DNA of 64,000 bases, from assembly GCA_022606425.2 (NCBI GenBank), contig JAHDVF020000992.1:248001-312000 (forward strand). Direction: 5' to 3'. The stretch is from Lepidostoma basale (Eukaryota > Arthropoda > Insecta > Trichoptera > Lepidostomatidae). Shown one piece after another: positions 9,020 to 20,211 of this stretch; the stretch's first letter is position 1; the number at the start of each line of letters is the position of its first letter. The translations under genes and the position numbers were made by a program. The notes below the pieces were generated by a model. It did not search any database, was not told where the DNA came from, and saw nothing but the letters and a program-made list of their open reading frames with translations.

Positions 9020-10016
9020 TATTTGCCGATGATCTGAAATTATTCCTGGAAATTAAAAATCCTGGAGACTGTCTTCGCCTCCAGTCGGACATCAATAATA
9101 TTGTCAACTGGAGTCACAGTAATCAAATGCAATTCAATGTCTCTAAATGCGTTATGCTATCTTTTACTAGAGCATTGAGAACTGTGTATTATAGATACAC
9201 AATGAACAATCAGCAACTAGCACATGTATCTACGATGAGAGATCTCGGGATCATCTATGAGAGTAGGCTGACTTTTCGTGCACATGTTGAGAGGATTTGT
9301 AGCACTGCACTGAAGATGTTGGGCTTCATCGTCCGGACCGGCAGAGTTTTCAGGGATCCCAATGTGCTCAGAGTCCTATACAACGCATTGGTTCGGAGCA
9401 GACTCGAAAGTGGTTCTGTGATATGGAGTCCTCACGAGGCGAGATATTCCATTATGCTGGAGAGGGTTCAGAAAAAATTTCTGAGGTATCTCTACATGAG
9501 GGAGTATGGTAGCTATCCTTGGCTCTATCCCACGGCATTTCTTTGGGAATGCTCGGAACCAATTCTCTACAGCTTCGAAGAGATGGACATCTAATTACCC
9601 ATTTCTTTAGATTAATTAGGGGATACTTCGAGAACTCGGCCGTACTGGAGGGTGTTCGGCTTTTTGTCCCCGATAGATATCTCCGACAGCGACAGCACAG
9701 ATTGTTTTACCTACCGGCTGCCAGAACCAATCTGCCTCTGGTGACACCGGTGGGAAGAGCAATTAGTCTGCTGAACGCGGTCTCCTCGGAGATCGACGTC
9801 TTTCATGTTAGTGAAAGTACGTTCAGAAGGCAAATACTCTTAATTCTGGAGAGTATCCTGTCTTCCTAATGTTGAACCATCTCTTATGCGTTTCTGGTAG
9901 TATACTATATTTAATATATTATTTTACCTGTTCTCAATAGATGCCTTAAAAATAAATTTTGTAATGTCTGTTGATGATATAAACTGATTTGATTTGATTT
10001 GATTTGATTTATTTCT
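9020..10016 (+). pseudogene. jockey/CR1-like LINE 3' third with FADD motif
   Basis: Begins inside the reverse transcriptase at the FADDLKLF catalytic box (9030-9053) and continues with NQMQFNVSKCVML, TMRDLGIIYESRLTFRAHVE and YNALVRSRLESGSVIWSPHE. A slip near 9520 moves the rest to another frame: GTNSLQLRRDGHL, RQRQHRLFYLPAARTNLPL, VGRAISLLNAVSSEIDVF, stop at 9869. A 3' UTR with CTCAATAGATGCCTTAAA leads to a (TTGAT)n tail at 9987-10014. Everything upstream of the active site is missing. Related 3' ends occur at 23572, 31200, 32205 and 46310. Confidence 0.8.
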
Positions 10017-11030
10017 AATCCGAGTGTAAGGTGGTTATTTATGCAACTGTGAGATGATTTTTCGTCCTGTTGATACCGACTATAACTTGTATATCATTAG
10101 CATAACGGGGCGGAAGCATCTTGTATATCTTGACGTAATCTTTCTCCTTGGTTTAGACCTGTTGACCTGTTATTCTATACGTCAAATTCCTTCTTGAAAA
10201 GCGGACTTCCAGTTGTCCTTCCATATTTTTACTAGTCGTCCCTGAGGTCTGTCAGAGATAAATCTTCCCTTGTTGCTCTTACAGCCTTCTATTCTGCCAT
10301 TATGGTAACATGTTCATTCCAATGAATGCTAAATCAGTTGGTTCGATAAAACCAAATAAAGTAATGTTAAAACAAAGTATATAAGTGTTATTTTTTTAAT
10401 GTGTACCGAAATTTAGCATAAATGCTAAGTGTGAGCTCGAATAAGTTCTCAAGCAATGAAAATAAAAAAGTTGAGCAAGAAGTTTTTCTCCTATTTTGCG
10501 TTTAACATCACTCAAATTGAAAATTGATGCCATTCAAGCAGCAACTAATTTCTTAAGCAATGTTTATTAATTTTGCCCCAAGATTCAAACGTCAATATAA
10601 ATCTTGTTTTTTGTTTGTTTGATGTTTCTTTTAAATTTAATATAGAGGCGGCAGGAACATAGAGAGTTTTCTTTATTATTCATTTCACGTTTCAGATTCC
10701 GGGTTCGATAAGAACAAGTTATAGAAAATAATGTGCGTAGTGACAAAAAAAGGATGATGTCAGATCGAAAGTCGATCAAACAATGGACATATCTGAATAA
10801 ATTATAAATCTCCTTGGGGACCACTAGAGCACGTGTGGGCATTGTTTTACGATAATAAAACCATAAACAATACTAACTTATAATCTAGAACATAGAAAAA
10901 ACATGAGCCGGCGGCAAAACGTTTCGCTTACCCGTTACAGAAAAATCTTTACAAATATTAAATTATTTTTTTAAACACACTTTCTTCTTCTTCTTCTTCC
11001 TCAGCCTAATCCCGTCCACTCCTGGACAAA
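10017..11030. other. Mostly unassigned; weak LINE trace
   Basis: A minus-strand LINE trace at about 10195-10285 (CTTCCAGTTGTCCTTCCATA, also seen near 15010) is the only familiar signal. The rest is AT-rich. Around 10982-11000 a (CTT)n run precedes CAGCCTAATCCCGTCCACTC, a minus LINE 3' end start. Confidence 0.4.
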
Positions 11031-11034
11031 TAAA

Positions 11035-11215
11035 ATGGGTTAGATTAAATGTGGTCTGGCACCCCCTTGTTGTTGCCGTCTTTAAATGTAAGTCCCGGAT
11101 GGACCGGGCACAGGCCCAGGGAGTGTACGAGCGAGGTTGACAAAAGGGCGCCTCTACGCCCTATGACAGCCTCGGGTATGTGGCAGAAACTTCTGTGTTC
11201 CTTTATAACAATAAA
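11035..11215 (+). mobile_element. SINE-B copy
   Basis: TAGATTAAATGTGGTCTGGC, TTGTTGTTGCCGTCTTTAAA, CCCGGATGGACCGGGCACAG, GGGAGTGTACGAGCGAGG and ACAGCCTCGGGTATG, ending TGTTCCTTTATAACAATAAA. Confidence 0.65.
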
Positions 11216-11234
11216 AATAAATATGATCTTCAGG

Positions 11235-11402
11235 GCAAAACCTATGACTGCCATACCGAAGATCTCTGGTTGAATTTCCGGTGATGACAGTATGATTCAC
11301 ACACTGTCTTTAGTTAGGTATAGAATTTGCATGAGAATAAAATGGTGATTTATTAGCTACCTATGACATGTCATGAGAATTAATATAATAGCTATATCCT
11401 TT
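11235..11402 (+). mobile_element. SINE-A copy, head degraded
   Basis: ACTGCCATACCGAAGATCTC, degenerate B box GGTTGAATTTCC, then the body to CATGTCATGAGAATTAATAT. Confidence 0.62.
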
Positions 11403-12160
11403 ACAACGATTTGGCTAGCGCTTTAATGATGTAAATGGTTATTCAACAAAAATATTATACTATTTATTATTTAAAATTTTAAAGGTTATTTAAAAAATAT
11501 CCGCATTTTTGCAATAATTCAATTCGGTATCTATTAATAGTTAGTGATTTCATAATACAATAGAATTATTTATATGTTATGACATTGAATTTTTGGCGAA
11601 ATCGTCTTCCTAACACATACATACTCAACTCATTATGTGATTTTTCAAACAAAATTTACATTTTAAAACACGTTTTTAAAACTAGTTTGTAAATATGCTC
11701 AATCAGGAAATTACTTAAAATTTTGTCTTTCGTGTTTAGATCTGTCAACCGGCAACACGTTCTACTAAGCGCAACGTATTCAGTATTAAATATTCAAACA
11801 AACCATTAAATTTTCACTGTGAACCAATAAATCTATTATAATTAGCAATTTATAAAGATCGGATGTCCTAAAAATATAACTGTACGTTTTTGCCCACACC
11901 GCGACATAAATATAAAATAAGTAATTAATTCTAAACTTAAGCACGCAATCTTTGCAAAAAGTTAATCACTAAAACAACCATAAACAAAAGTGTCGACTTA
12001 TCAAAGCGTGTTCATGTTATTATCTTAAAATTCATTCTATAATTATAATCATAATGATATAATGTATTTTTATTTTGCATTTGATTTAATAAAAACAATG
12101 CTGAAGGTCTTTTTTACAATTAAATACTATACAGTGCTAATTAAAATATTATAATCATAT
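11403..12160. other. Intergenic, nothing assignable
   Basis: AT-rich throughout, with no coding signature or repeat I can place. Confidence 0.4.
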
Positions 12161-12162
12161 GT

Positions 12163-12480
12163 ACTGTATGATTTGCAGAGCCTTTCACAGTGCATTAATA
12201 AAGTATTTTTGCTTAATGCTTCCCAATCTTAATAGATGACGCGAGTGTAGAGTGATCTAAAAAATGTGAAGATAAGCGTAGCATTCTAGCATACATACAA
12301 CTTCCAAAAATTTGTCAGACATGGTGGTCGTAAGAAAGGCGGAATGGGGAATGTTGTTAAACATAAAACGATCGCTCAACCCAACCAATGACAGGTCATA
12401 AGTCCTGTAAGCACCACGGCCACCATATTCTGTTCCCAGAAAACAATTTACATCTTCGTCTCTATTTAGATACAATTAAT
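12163..12480 (-). mobile_element. Fold-back element copy
   Basis: Minus-strand version of the unit at 19471-19810: GGATTAATTGTATC, AGAGACGAAGATG, ACAGGACTTATGACCTGTCA, GTTGAGCGATCGTTTTATG and TCTGACAAATTTTTGGAAG, followed by the matching distal sequence with CATCTATTAAGATTGG. It encodes no known domain. Confidence 0.55.
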
Positions 12481-12645
12481 CCTTATAATCATATGTTTGT
12501 AAATATTGTATATGTACAAAAAAATATCGATTATAATGTGATATTATAATTTAATTATTTAAAGATACAGTTATGTTTGTTATTATTATTTTATTGAATA
12601 ACTCTTTACATCTAGCTAAATCGATGTAAATTGCGGGTTATCAAT

Positions 12646-12902
12646 TCAAGGATTAATTGTATCTCAATAGAGACGAAGATGCAAATTGGAAACAGAATAT
12701 GGTGATCGAGGTGTTTACAGGACTTATGACCTGTCATTGGTTGGGTTAAGCGCACGCTTTATAATTTTTTTTATAAAAAATTTGATATTTGATGCTTTAT
12801 AAAAAAATTGTCAGACATGGTGGTAGTCAACACCTCGATTACCATATTGTGTTTCCAATTTGCATCTTCGTCTCTATTGAGATACAATTAATCCTTGAAT
12901 TG
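12646..12902. repeat. Fold-back element with ~75-bp inverted arms
   Basis: The left end CAAGGATTAATTGTATCTCA and the right end are inverted copies extending through AGAGACGAAGATGCAAATTG and a GGTGATCGAGGTGTT-like block. The centre has lost most of the unit seen at 12163 and 19471. Confidence 0.65.
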
Positions 12903-13027
12903 ATTTAGTTCTTTCAGTATTTCTGGGTTTTCAATACCCCCAGATATAATACACCACAATATATGATACACAGTTTTTAACACTCTAAAATTTGTATATT
13001 CTAGCAGTGCCATGAAATACAATCAAG

Positions 13028-13489
13028 ATGGCCAATGTTGACCAAAACGTAAAAACAAAAAGTGATTTAAGTGCAAGTGGTTCGAGTGATACAGAAAATA
13101 AAACGTGCGATGGTTCAAATATGGAACGCGAAGGTCCAGATAACCTCTCAAAACTCCATCTTCAAAAAACAGTGGATGAACCGGAGAAGGATGGTGTTCG
13201 AGCAAGAGCTCGAATAAGAAGTGGTTCTCTTGGTTCAGAACCGAAAGGAATGGAATTCAATAATGGAAAAAGCCACACAGAAGTTGAAGTATGTATTAAT
13301 GGAACCAATGGGAAATTAAATAAGAAGATGGATAACGGGGTTGAAGAGATACAAAAGAAGTCGTGCATGGAGGAAGAAAGCATCAGGGAGAAAAGGAGAG
13401 CACTTCTGCTCAAGGAATGTTCAAACATACTGAAACAGGAGGAACCAAAATACACCAAGGAAACTTTAAGAAGAGTTCTTCAAGATAGG
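13028..13489 (+). CDS. First coding exon of an unidentified host gene
   Basis: 154 codons from an ATG in a favourable context (CAAGATGG) to an AGG/GTGAGT splice donor. I do not recognise the protein. Residues 1-120 are Ser-, Lys-, Glu- and Asn-rich and look disordered, with an Arg/Ser patch (RARARIRSGSLGSEP) near 57-71. Residues 115-154 (EEESIREKRRALLLKECSNI, then KYTKETLRRVLQDR) look helical and charged. Base composition is more balanced than in the flanks and the frame is uninterrupted, unlike the transposon remnants. Reading past the donor reaches a stop at 13552. The 5' side (12896-12950) contains sequence resembling LINE DNA at 53290-53340. No downstream exon is evident in the window, so this could be a pseudo-exon. 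Confidence 0.55.
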
Positions 13490-14150
13490 GTGAGTCAAAT
13501 TTCTAACTATTTATCTATTTTTGCATTACAAGTGTTTGGTTTATTATTGTAAATTGGCCAGAATATTGACCTTGTTTGTTTATATAGACGTATAATTATT
13601 TACATATTTGAAACATATGTATATAAATCTAGTTTGCTAGAAAATGCGTGGGAGATCATCGTGTTTTAATTATTATTTACACATTATTACGTAAGTTAAA
13701 ATATTTCTTTGATTTTAAAAAGTAATCAATTCTTACATACATATGCTGCAATACATATTGCTTAATTGATTCCTATATATTTAGAAGAAATAAATTATGA
13801 ACCTATGTAAGAGATTATTTAGAGTGCAGTATTTGATATATTTTTCAAATATAACCATTTGTCCTAATCAATGTATATTTTAAAGAAAATATAAAACATA
13901 AACAGATTTCAATACATAAACTCTAAAAAATATGTATGAAATTTAATGTTGTTCGCACCGAAATTGTAAAACGATACATTTAAATTAATGCTAGGTACTT
14001 GGCTAACGTGATAAAATAAAATATAATATAATATAATGATTTAATAGGTAATGCACATTAAGAAAATTTGATTTTAGTATTTTTATGAACTTAAATAAAA
14101 TATTAATTGAAACGTATGTTTTATAAAGTATAAAAAAATGTGCATATTTT
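13490..14150. other. Probable intron or intergenic DNA
   Basis: Very AT-rich, following the GTGAGT donor. It includes a short ATAAT repeat near 14018-14042. No exon or repeat family seen. Confidence 0.4.
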
Positions 14151-14154
14151 TTTA

Positions 14155-14585
14155 AATCTATATATTCAATGTCTTTACATATAATTTTTCTGTACGGGCG
14201 TATGAAGTTGAACTCCTCCTAAACGGCTGGACCGATTTTGATGGATTTTTTCTATGTGTATGATTGGGTCCCTGGATGGATTAGATTTATAATTGGACCC
14301 GGTAGGTGACCGTCAAAACCTTCTGGGAAGTTCATGAACCTTCTGAGAAAATATCATGGCTATTATTGTATGCCATAGATGGCGCTAATGTCGAATTTTG
14401 TGTTTAAGCATGCGCATATCACACGCGTCGTAGCGTGGCGTAGATTTTAAATCCAAATTCAATATCAAATGTCATTTAGTAAATAGTTTTTTCGAAAATA
14501 CGAATATCGAAAAAACGTTTGCTGAACCAGCTAACAGCAGACAAGCCAACGCTCGGGTAGAACAACGTTTGTCTGGTCCGCTAGT
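14155..14585 (+). mobile_element. Helitron-like non-autonomous element
   Basis: Contains GAAGTTGAACTCCTCC, GGCTGGACCGATTTTGATGG and CAAACGTTTGTC-like blocks of a type widespread in insect Helitron-derived repeats, and ends TGGTCCGCTAGT, that is CTAG before T. The 5' end may be the TC of TCTATATATTCAATG. I could not confirm the 3' hairpin. Confidence 0.45.
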
Positions 14586-14920
14586 TATATTATATAAAAA
14601 TAATATGCTTAGACTTTTTAATATTATACAAAGATAATATGCATATGTGTTACTTTTTAATGCATATATTTTATATGGTACCAATAAAACAGCTGAGTGG
14701 ATATTTCACAACAATAATAACTTTGTGTGGTCTGTTAAACTCCATATAATTTCTTATTTTAGATATCAAAATCGTTTTTTTACTGATTTATATTTCCGGG
14801 ATGTTGTATATCTATTGACGTTAATGTATACTTTAATGCTCTCAACGTTCGCACAGATCACACACAAAGAATTATAAAAAAAGGTTAAATGCATTAAGAC
14901 AAGATAATGTTTATTTACCG
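14586..14920. other. Intergenic, nothing assignable
   Basis: AT-rich; short frames only. Confidence 0.4.
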
Positions 14921-15080
14921 GATCTTCTTCTTCTTCTTCTTCCTTATTGTAAACCTATGTGGTCTGTTCTCCAGAGAGTTGCTCCTCCTGTGAGATAGAT
15001 TCCCAGCTGTCCTTCCATATTTTAGGAGGACATAATCTTCCACGAGGACAAGTCCCATGAGGTTGATTATGCAATGCAAT
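14921..15080 (-). pseudogene. LINE C-terminal end with (GAA)n tail
   Basis: The (TTC)n run at 14925-14943 is the tail of a minus-strand LINE. Behind it the sequence (AGTTGCTCCTCCTGTGAG, CCAGCTGTCCTTCCATATTT) matches the ends at 24300-24440 (plus) and 30180-30260 (minus). No open frame. Confidence 0.55.
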
Positions 15081-15420
15081 ATAGATCGGATGATAGATGA
15101 TGTAAAAGTGGCTGTCCGCCCGGTCTGGAACTCAGATCTGACGGAGAGTCAACATAACTTTGGGTGTTTGAAAGTATTCGTGAGAGCGTGGATTAATGCA
15201 TTTGCCGAGGCCGACACTTAGCCGGCCTCCAAGTATATAAGGATGCTGGGGCTACTGCTCCTGGATAGAGGGGTTTTACGGTTGTCTACCCCACCGGAAT
15301 TCACCGGAATTTGTGCTGTTTCTTGCCCTCTGAGGGTGCGCTGTTTTCCAGCTGGGAGAGGGAGGTTGCCCCTCTGTGACGGGTCTCGTTCCTCTCCCTG
15401 TTGGCCATAATAATAATTTG
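15081..15420. other. Unassigned GC-richer stretch
   Basis: Contains GAGGCCGACACTTAGCCGGC and a G-rich AGCTGGGAGAGGGAGGTTGC, and ends in an AATAATAAT run at 15408-15417, which suggests the 3' end of a plus-strand retroelement. I cannot name it. Confidence 0.35.
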
Positions 15421-15664
15421 TGCAGTGGTTTTATTTATTTAATATTATGAAATGCTTCCTAAACCTCGTCCTTTGTCCTACATGCCAAAAACTGTACTCT
15501 ACGTTATTATTATTTTTTTTTTTCCCCATCCCGCATTTGTCTCTTCTGCCTCTCCTGTTCTTCCCGCTGTATATTCGTGCGGTGTATATTTTATATTTTA
15601 TGAAATGTTCATGTATTATATATTATGCTTATTTATTTATTCAATAAAGTACAGCGGAGCATAG

Positions 15665-15856
15665 AAATGAAATTGAGTAGATTAAATGTGGTCTGGCACC
15701 CCCTTGTTGTTGCCGTATTTAAATGTAAGTCCCGGATGGACCGGGGACAGGCCCAGGGAGTGTACGAGCGAGGCTGATAAAAGGGCGCCGCTACGCCTTA
15801 TAACAGCCTCGGGTATGTGGCGGGAACTTCTATGTTCCTTTAAAAAAAAAAAAATG
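15665..15856 (+). mobile_element. SINE-B copy with poly-A
   Basis: The best-preserved SINE-B: TAGATTAAATGTGGTCTGGC to ACTTCTATGTTCCTTTAAAA, then an A-run. Confidence 0.68.
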
Positions 15857-15865
15857 CAATATAGA

Positions 15866-15955
15866 GGAGTCTGGTGGAGTCCATTCTTTAAATATGACCG
15901 TACCAGTCCCTTTTTCGCTTACTGGATTACTCATTTACTAGATCAACTTCAACTA
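15866..15955 (-). pseudogene. Short LINE fragment
   Basis: GGAGTCTGGTGGAGTCCATT and ATGACCGTACCAGTCCC match the minus-strand LINE at 30375-30415. They correspond to the GHVQRMD-like box read on the minus strand. Confidence 0.45.
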
Positions 15956-16059
15956 TTACATGCATATAAATAATAACAAATATTTATAATTGGCAGCGAA
16001 ATACACTAAATGGTAATAAAATGAAGTATATTTTTTCTTATACCTTGAATAATGATGTA

Positions 16060-16275
16060 AAACTTTATATTTATTCGTGATCAATAATGAAATCGTCTGT
16101 TTTATATAAGTTTTATTTTATTGTATGTAAATGATATGTGTAGCATTGCTAAGGCATTTGATATTTCTCTGCCTGTTTCATGCTTCGTTTTTATAAAATA
16201 TAATGTAAATAAATATGTATTACTGCCATAAAACATTACTTATTTCTAGAAAACAGACATTTCATTACTATTTTT
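16060..16275. repeat. MITE-A palindrome
   Basis: Arms AATGAAATCGTCTGTTTTAT and TTCTAGAAAACAGACATTTC face each other. The internal GAAAC box is degraded. Confidence 0.6.
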
Positions 16276-16796
16276 TATTTTTTTTATTTTGAGATTTACG
16301 AGTACATCATTCGTAGGAGTAACAATTATTAAACCATCTTGTTTATCAATATGCTGTAGATTTTTTTTTTCAATTACATTCAAGAAATTTCAAAATTTTT
16401 ATTGTTGTATTGCTCAATAAAATTTGAAGTAGAATTTTCTCATTATATTGTTACACCTAGTAAACACAATAAGATCAAACGCAAACTATGTAGAGAGGCC
16501 GGTAGATCATCAGATGTCATGTCTATTGCCAAGCCCAGTATGACCCCTAGCTATGGTAATGATTGCTCTATAAGTTGAAACGTTGTCTCTTCATATTACG
16601 AATTCATTCCTATCAAAAAATAGAGAATGGGCGACTTGAAATAGATTTTGAATACCTAATATTTTTATTTTACGTACATCTGTGAGAAATTTTCGACGGA
16701 AGCAAAGATGGTTCTCGGTAAAAAAAATTCCAACGATAACCATACGTTCAGAATAATTCATGAAACTAGAATGAGATAAATAAAAATAGGATTAAT
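16276..16796. other. Intergenic, nothing assignable
   Basis: AT-rich with T-runs. A somewhat GC-richer part lies at 16490-16575. Around 16675-16715 TTTCGACGGAAGCAAAGATGG is a short RTE trace (plus). Confidence 0.35.
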
Positions 16797-17052
16797 CGCA
16801 CGCTTAATAGAACACTGGCTAAACTCAAAAAAGCAAGTTTTGCTCAATCTGACATGAGTCGGCGTTTTAACAAAAACAGTCGAAAAACACGTACGAATGG
16901 ATAGCGTTAACATTGTGAACGATTATTGTACTACGAATGGATAGCGTTAACATTGTGAAAAATAGATGGATAGCGTTAATACAAGCCTCTGTCTAATGTT
17001 AACCCAATGATGACCTAAACCATAAACGGTCAGTTTACTATTAAGCGTGCGA
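16797..17052. mobile_element. Short TIR element with internal tandem repeat
   Basis: TCGCACGCTTAATAG at the left is inverted as CTATTAAGCGTGCGA at the right. Inside, the unit ATGGATAGCGTTAACATTGT is repeated in tandem (16896-16980, a full copy, a second copy and a partial third). No coding capacity. Confidence 0.62.
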
Positions 17053-17199
17053 AATGTTGGAAAAGACAGATGACTAACCATTCTCCCACTGTTCTAAATA
17101 AAATAATTCGTTACCGTGATGCGTAATCACTACACAATTCTTATTTTTCTTCTGATTGTAAATCTCGCGATCTATTTAAGCAGGATATCAACTTTCTTC

Positions 17200-17745
17200 C
17201 TGTGATGAAGACGACCAGCCTTCCTTCATCTCTTTGGTGGTCGTCCTGTTGGTCGACGGCCCTCTGGAGTCTCGTGCATCACGATCTTAGGAATTCTTGC
17301 TGGATCCATTCTCTCAATGTGGTCCCTCCAGAATCCTCTTCTCTGCCTCTCCATCTCACTATGTCATTAATTTTGCAGGGGTTCGCGAATTTCTTCATTG
17401 GATATCCTATCTTTAATATTTCTCCCCACAATGGGACGCAAAGTTCTCATTTCTGCTACTCTTAAAAAATGTTTGGTTCTGACAGTGTCTGCTCTTGCTT
17501 CGATTCCGTAAATTATTTTGGGCCTGATGCATGTTTTATAAATTCTAACTTTGCTTTCCACTAGCATATGCTTATTGTCCCAGACAGTGTCCCTTATACA
17601 TTTGGAGATAACTGCAGTTTTATAAGTCTGTTTTTTAACTTCATTATATAGATCGCTGCAACTAGATATCTCCAGACGCAGATATCTGAACTTCATGACC
17701 AGTTCTATGGGTTTATCGTCTTACTACACAATTCAATTTCTTAGA
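17200..17745 (-). pseudogene. LINE RT/C-terminal fragment
   Basis: Minus frame 17696-17367 reads MKFRYLRLEISSCSDL, EVKKQTYKTAVISKCI, SKVRIYKTCIRPKIIYGIEA, DTVRTKHFLRVAEMRTLRPI and NIKDRISNEEIREPLQN. This is the arrangement of RTE-like LINEs after the RT core (thumb to C-terminal). It is a different family from the abundant RTE copies; the same family occurs at 40080-40185 and, on the plus strand, 48305-48872. The remainder to 17200 is frameshifted. Confidence 0.65.
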
Positions 17746-17834
17746 AAAATACTACTTAAATCAATAGTGATGATAATTGAAAATTTACTAAAATCTCTCG
17801 ATAAGAAGTTTATTTTAAATAATACTTGAATAAA

Positions 17835-17950
17835 ACGATGTTTTTTTAACTGCTTCCACTTTTGTCTTTATTTCGACAGCCACCGGTTTCGTCAGGCTCG
17901 CTGTCGAAATAAAGACAAAAGTTGAAGTAGTTATAAAAACATTGTTTTAT
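17835..17950. repeat. Group-2 palindrome, collapsed core
   Basis: TGCTTCCACTTTTGTCTTTA and its inverse GACAAAAGTTGAAGTAGTT flank CCACCGGTTTCGTCAGGCTC. Stem I partner and CUGUCGA box of one arm are gone, giving a short fold-back. Confidence 0.6.
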
Positions 17951-18767
17951 TAAATTATTATTTAACAGTGATGATATTTTTAATAAAATAAATTAAAGTG
18001 GTTGAATAAATTGTGACCTAAATAAAATAAAACCGTGTTTTTATTGATAGTTACGCAATCGAGTGACGCTTTTAAATAAATCAAATTGTGAAAGAAAATT
18101 TTGAATTTTCAAGAAGTTGTTCAGCCTCCAGTAGGAGAAAAAAAGGAGAAAGAATATGGTGAAAAACTACGATATAAATAAGCTATATGAAAACTCTACA
18201 CGAAAAAAATATTTCGTAGCACGAACATAATATATAATACAATCTAAAATACTGTTAAGACTCATATCAGGTAATACATGTGTTGTTATTTTAATTTTTT
18301 ATATATTATGACATACTCAGTTTATAAATTACTATGTAGAACGGGTTACCTCAGGTGAAAGATATGAAAAATATATAATTAAAAAATAATCAACGCATAA
18401 AAAAACATCTTCAAAAAATGTTGTACAACTTTATGTTGCTCACACTGTATAAAACATTTGTTATGTGAGCGAGTATGGTTGACAGCTGAATAAGAGGAAT
18501 GTATTGCGATAGAATGAATAAGGCGATGACCATATGTATGAATAAATGTTTGCTTCGACTGCAATTCAGTTCTAATAATGCAGCTTGGTTCTTAAATAGC
18601 TTAATGAAAAACACTTCTAGATTTTTTCTCTCTAGATCAGTGATTCTTAAACGCCCCCAAAAATTGGAAAACCAATGAATCCGTGAAATAATGATTCCTG
18701 ATATTATGAAATCTGACGAAGATGTATTGTGAATTTATAAGGATATTTGAGAGGAGTTACTGGACAC
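17951..18767. other. Intergenic, nothing firm
   Basis: AT-rich. CAGTGATTCTTAAACGC at 18637 resembles a hAT terminus, but I find no partner end. Confidence 0.35.
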
Positions 18768-18808
18768 CAGTCTGTCGATGCCAGCGAGCCTGGCGAAACC
18801 AGTCGCTG
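18768..18808 (+). ncRNA. Hammerhead-ribozyme-like motif, group 2
   Basis: CAGU, CUGUCGA (one change from CUGANGA at A6), one U, stem GCCAG/CUGGC with CGAGC loop, GAAACCAGUC, GCUG. CAGU pairs with GCUG as stem I (one G-U) and GUC is the preferred cleavage triplet. The downstream body GAAATAAAGACAAAAGTGG is the family signature (to about 18860). Confidence 0.48.
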
Positions 18809-18889
18809 TCGAAATAAAGACAAAAGTGGAAGTAGTTAAAAAACATCGTTGTATTATAGAACGCTGTTTATGATATTACAATTGTTATT

Positions 18890-18955
18890 TTTTTTATTTT
18901 TCGTGACAGCTGTTTCGCAAACCTATATTGACATTAGAACAAATGCATATAAAGG
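18890..18955 (-). repeat. Group-1 repeat arm
   Basis: Minus strand: GTCAATATAGGTTTGC, GAAACAGCTGTC, ACGAAAAATAAAAA. The CUGAUGA box is lost. Confidence 0.5.
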
Positions 18956-19034
18956 TTCGAACAATCTCAAACACAGTTGACAGACATGTCTTGGGAAGAT
19001 TTAATTGCATCAGGGAGTTATTAAAATGACATTG

Positions 19035-19215
19035 ACGACCTTCGTGGCAGATTTTTAAGAGCTCTGACTACCATTCTGAAGGTCCTGGGTTCGATTCACG
19101 GCGACGGCAGTGTGATTGTCACGCTGTCTTTGGTCCAGTGTAGATTTCTCGTGACAATAAAATGGTGATAGATTAGGTACTTATCACATGTCATGAGAAT
19201 CAATATAATAGGTTA
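19035..19215 (+). mobile_element. SINE-A copy
   Basis: GACCTTCGTGGCAG, GAGCTCTGACTACCATTCTG, B box GGGTTCGATTCAC, GTGATTGTCACGCTGTCTTT and the CATGTCATGAGAATCAATAT end. Confidence 0.72.
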
Positions 19216-19304
19216 AAAATGTACATATACAGTAATTGGTTTCAAAAAACCTCAAAAATATGTTAAAAAATAAAAAATAATATGATAAAAAATATGACAA
19301 AAAA

Positions 19305-19384
19305 TATGATGTCAACATAGGTTGACGAAACAGCTGTCGCGTAAAATAAAAATACAGTTGTGATATACTCGTATAAAACAAAGT
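19305..19384 (+). ncRNA. Group-1 hammerhead-like core, 5' part replaced
   Basis: Perfect stem II (GUCAAC, loop AUAG, GUUGAC), intact GAAACAGCUGUC and GCGUAAAAUAAAAAUAC. The bases where CUGAUGA should be read AAUAUGA, so the core is incomplete. Confidence 0.42.
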
Positions 19385-20178
19385 TTTTTACAACATGATT
19401 TTGAATGTATACAAATTCTTGTAGACAAATACTGGATTTCACCCATTGCGGATAAATTATTTTTATTTTACAAGGATTAATTGTATCTCAATAGAGACGA
19501 AGATGCAAGTTGTTTTCTGGGAACAGAAGGTGGTGGCCGAGGCGCTTACAGGACCCATGACCTGTCATTGGTTGGGTTGAGCGATCGCTTCACGTTTAAC
19601 AACATTCCCCATTCCGCCGTTACGACCACCACGTCTGACAAACCTTTTGGAACTTGCATATATGGTAGGTTTGTACACCTATTTTCACATTTTTATGTTC
19701 ACTCTACACTAGCGTCATCTATATTAAGATTAGAAAGCATTAAGCAGAAAACCTTTATTAAATGTACTGTGAAAGTCTATGCAAATCATACAGTACTAGA
19801 TTTCGCCTGGAGATGTCTCTCCAATTTTTTGCCTGCATGTACCAGTTATATTTATACAACAACATTTTGAATGTATACAAATTCTTGTAGACAAATACTG
19901 GATTTCACCCATTGCGGATAAATTATTTTTATTTTACAAGGATTAATTGTATCTCAATAGAGACGAAGATGCAAGTTGTTTTCTGGGAACAGAAGTTCCA
20001 AAAGGTTTGTCAGACGTGGTGGTCGTAACGGCGGAATGGGGAATGTTGTTAAACGTGAAGCGATCGCTCGACCCAACCAATGACAGGTCATGGGTCCTGT
20101 AAGCGCCTCGGCCACCTTCTGTTCCCAGAAAACAACTTGCATCTTCGTCTCTATTGAGATACAATTAATCCTTGTAAA
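19385..20178. mobile_element. Two fold-back element copies with duplicated left flank
   Basis: A ~140-bp stretch (TGAATGTATACAAATTCTTG, TTTCACCCATTGCGGATAAA, then CAAGGATTAATTGTATCTCA) occurs at 19390-19530 and again at 19863-19996. The first element copy runs to about 19810 without a matching right arm. The second (19939-20178) is bounded by ~58-bp inverted arms ending in AAGGATTAATTGTATC. A 129-codon frame at 19481 is not recognisable. Confidence 0.6.
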
Positions 20179-20211
20179 ACAAAGTTTTTTAATTTAACAG
20201 TTTATAAAAAA

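Noticed and set aside
18637..18660. hAT element starting CAGTGATTCTTAAACGC
   Set aside because: No partner terminus or duplication could be found nearby.
19481..19870. 129-codon frame MYLNRDEDASCF as a conserved protein (copies at 12475 and 20164, minus)
   Set aside because: The repeated start belongs to the fold-back element ends. The copies diverge by indels and have no domain.
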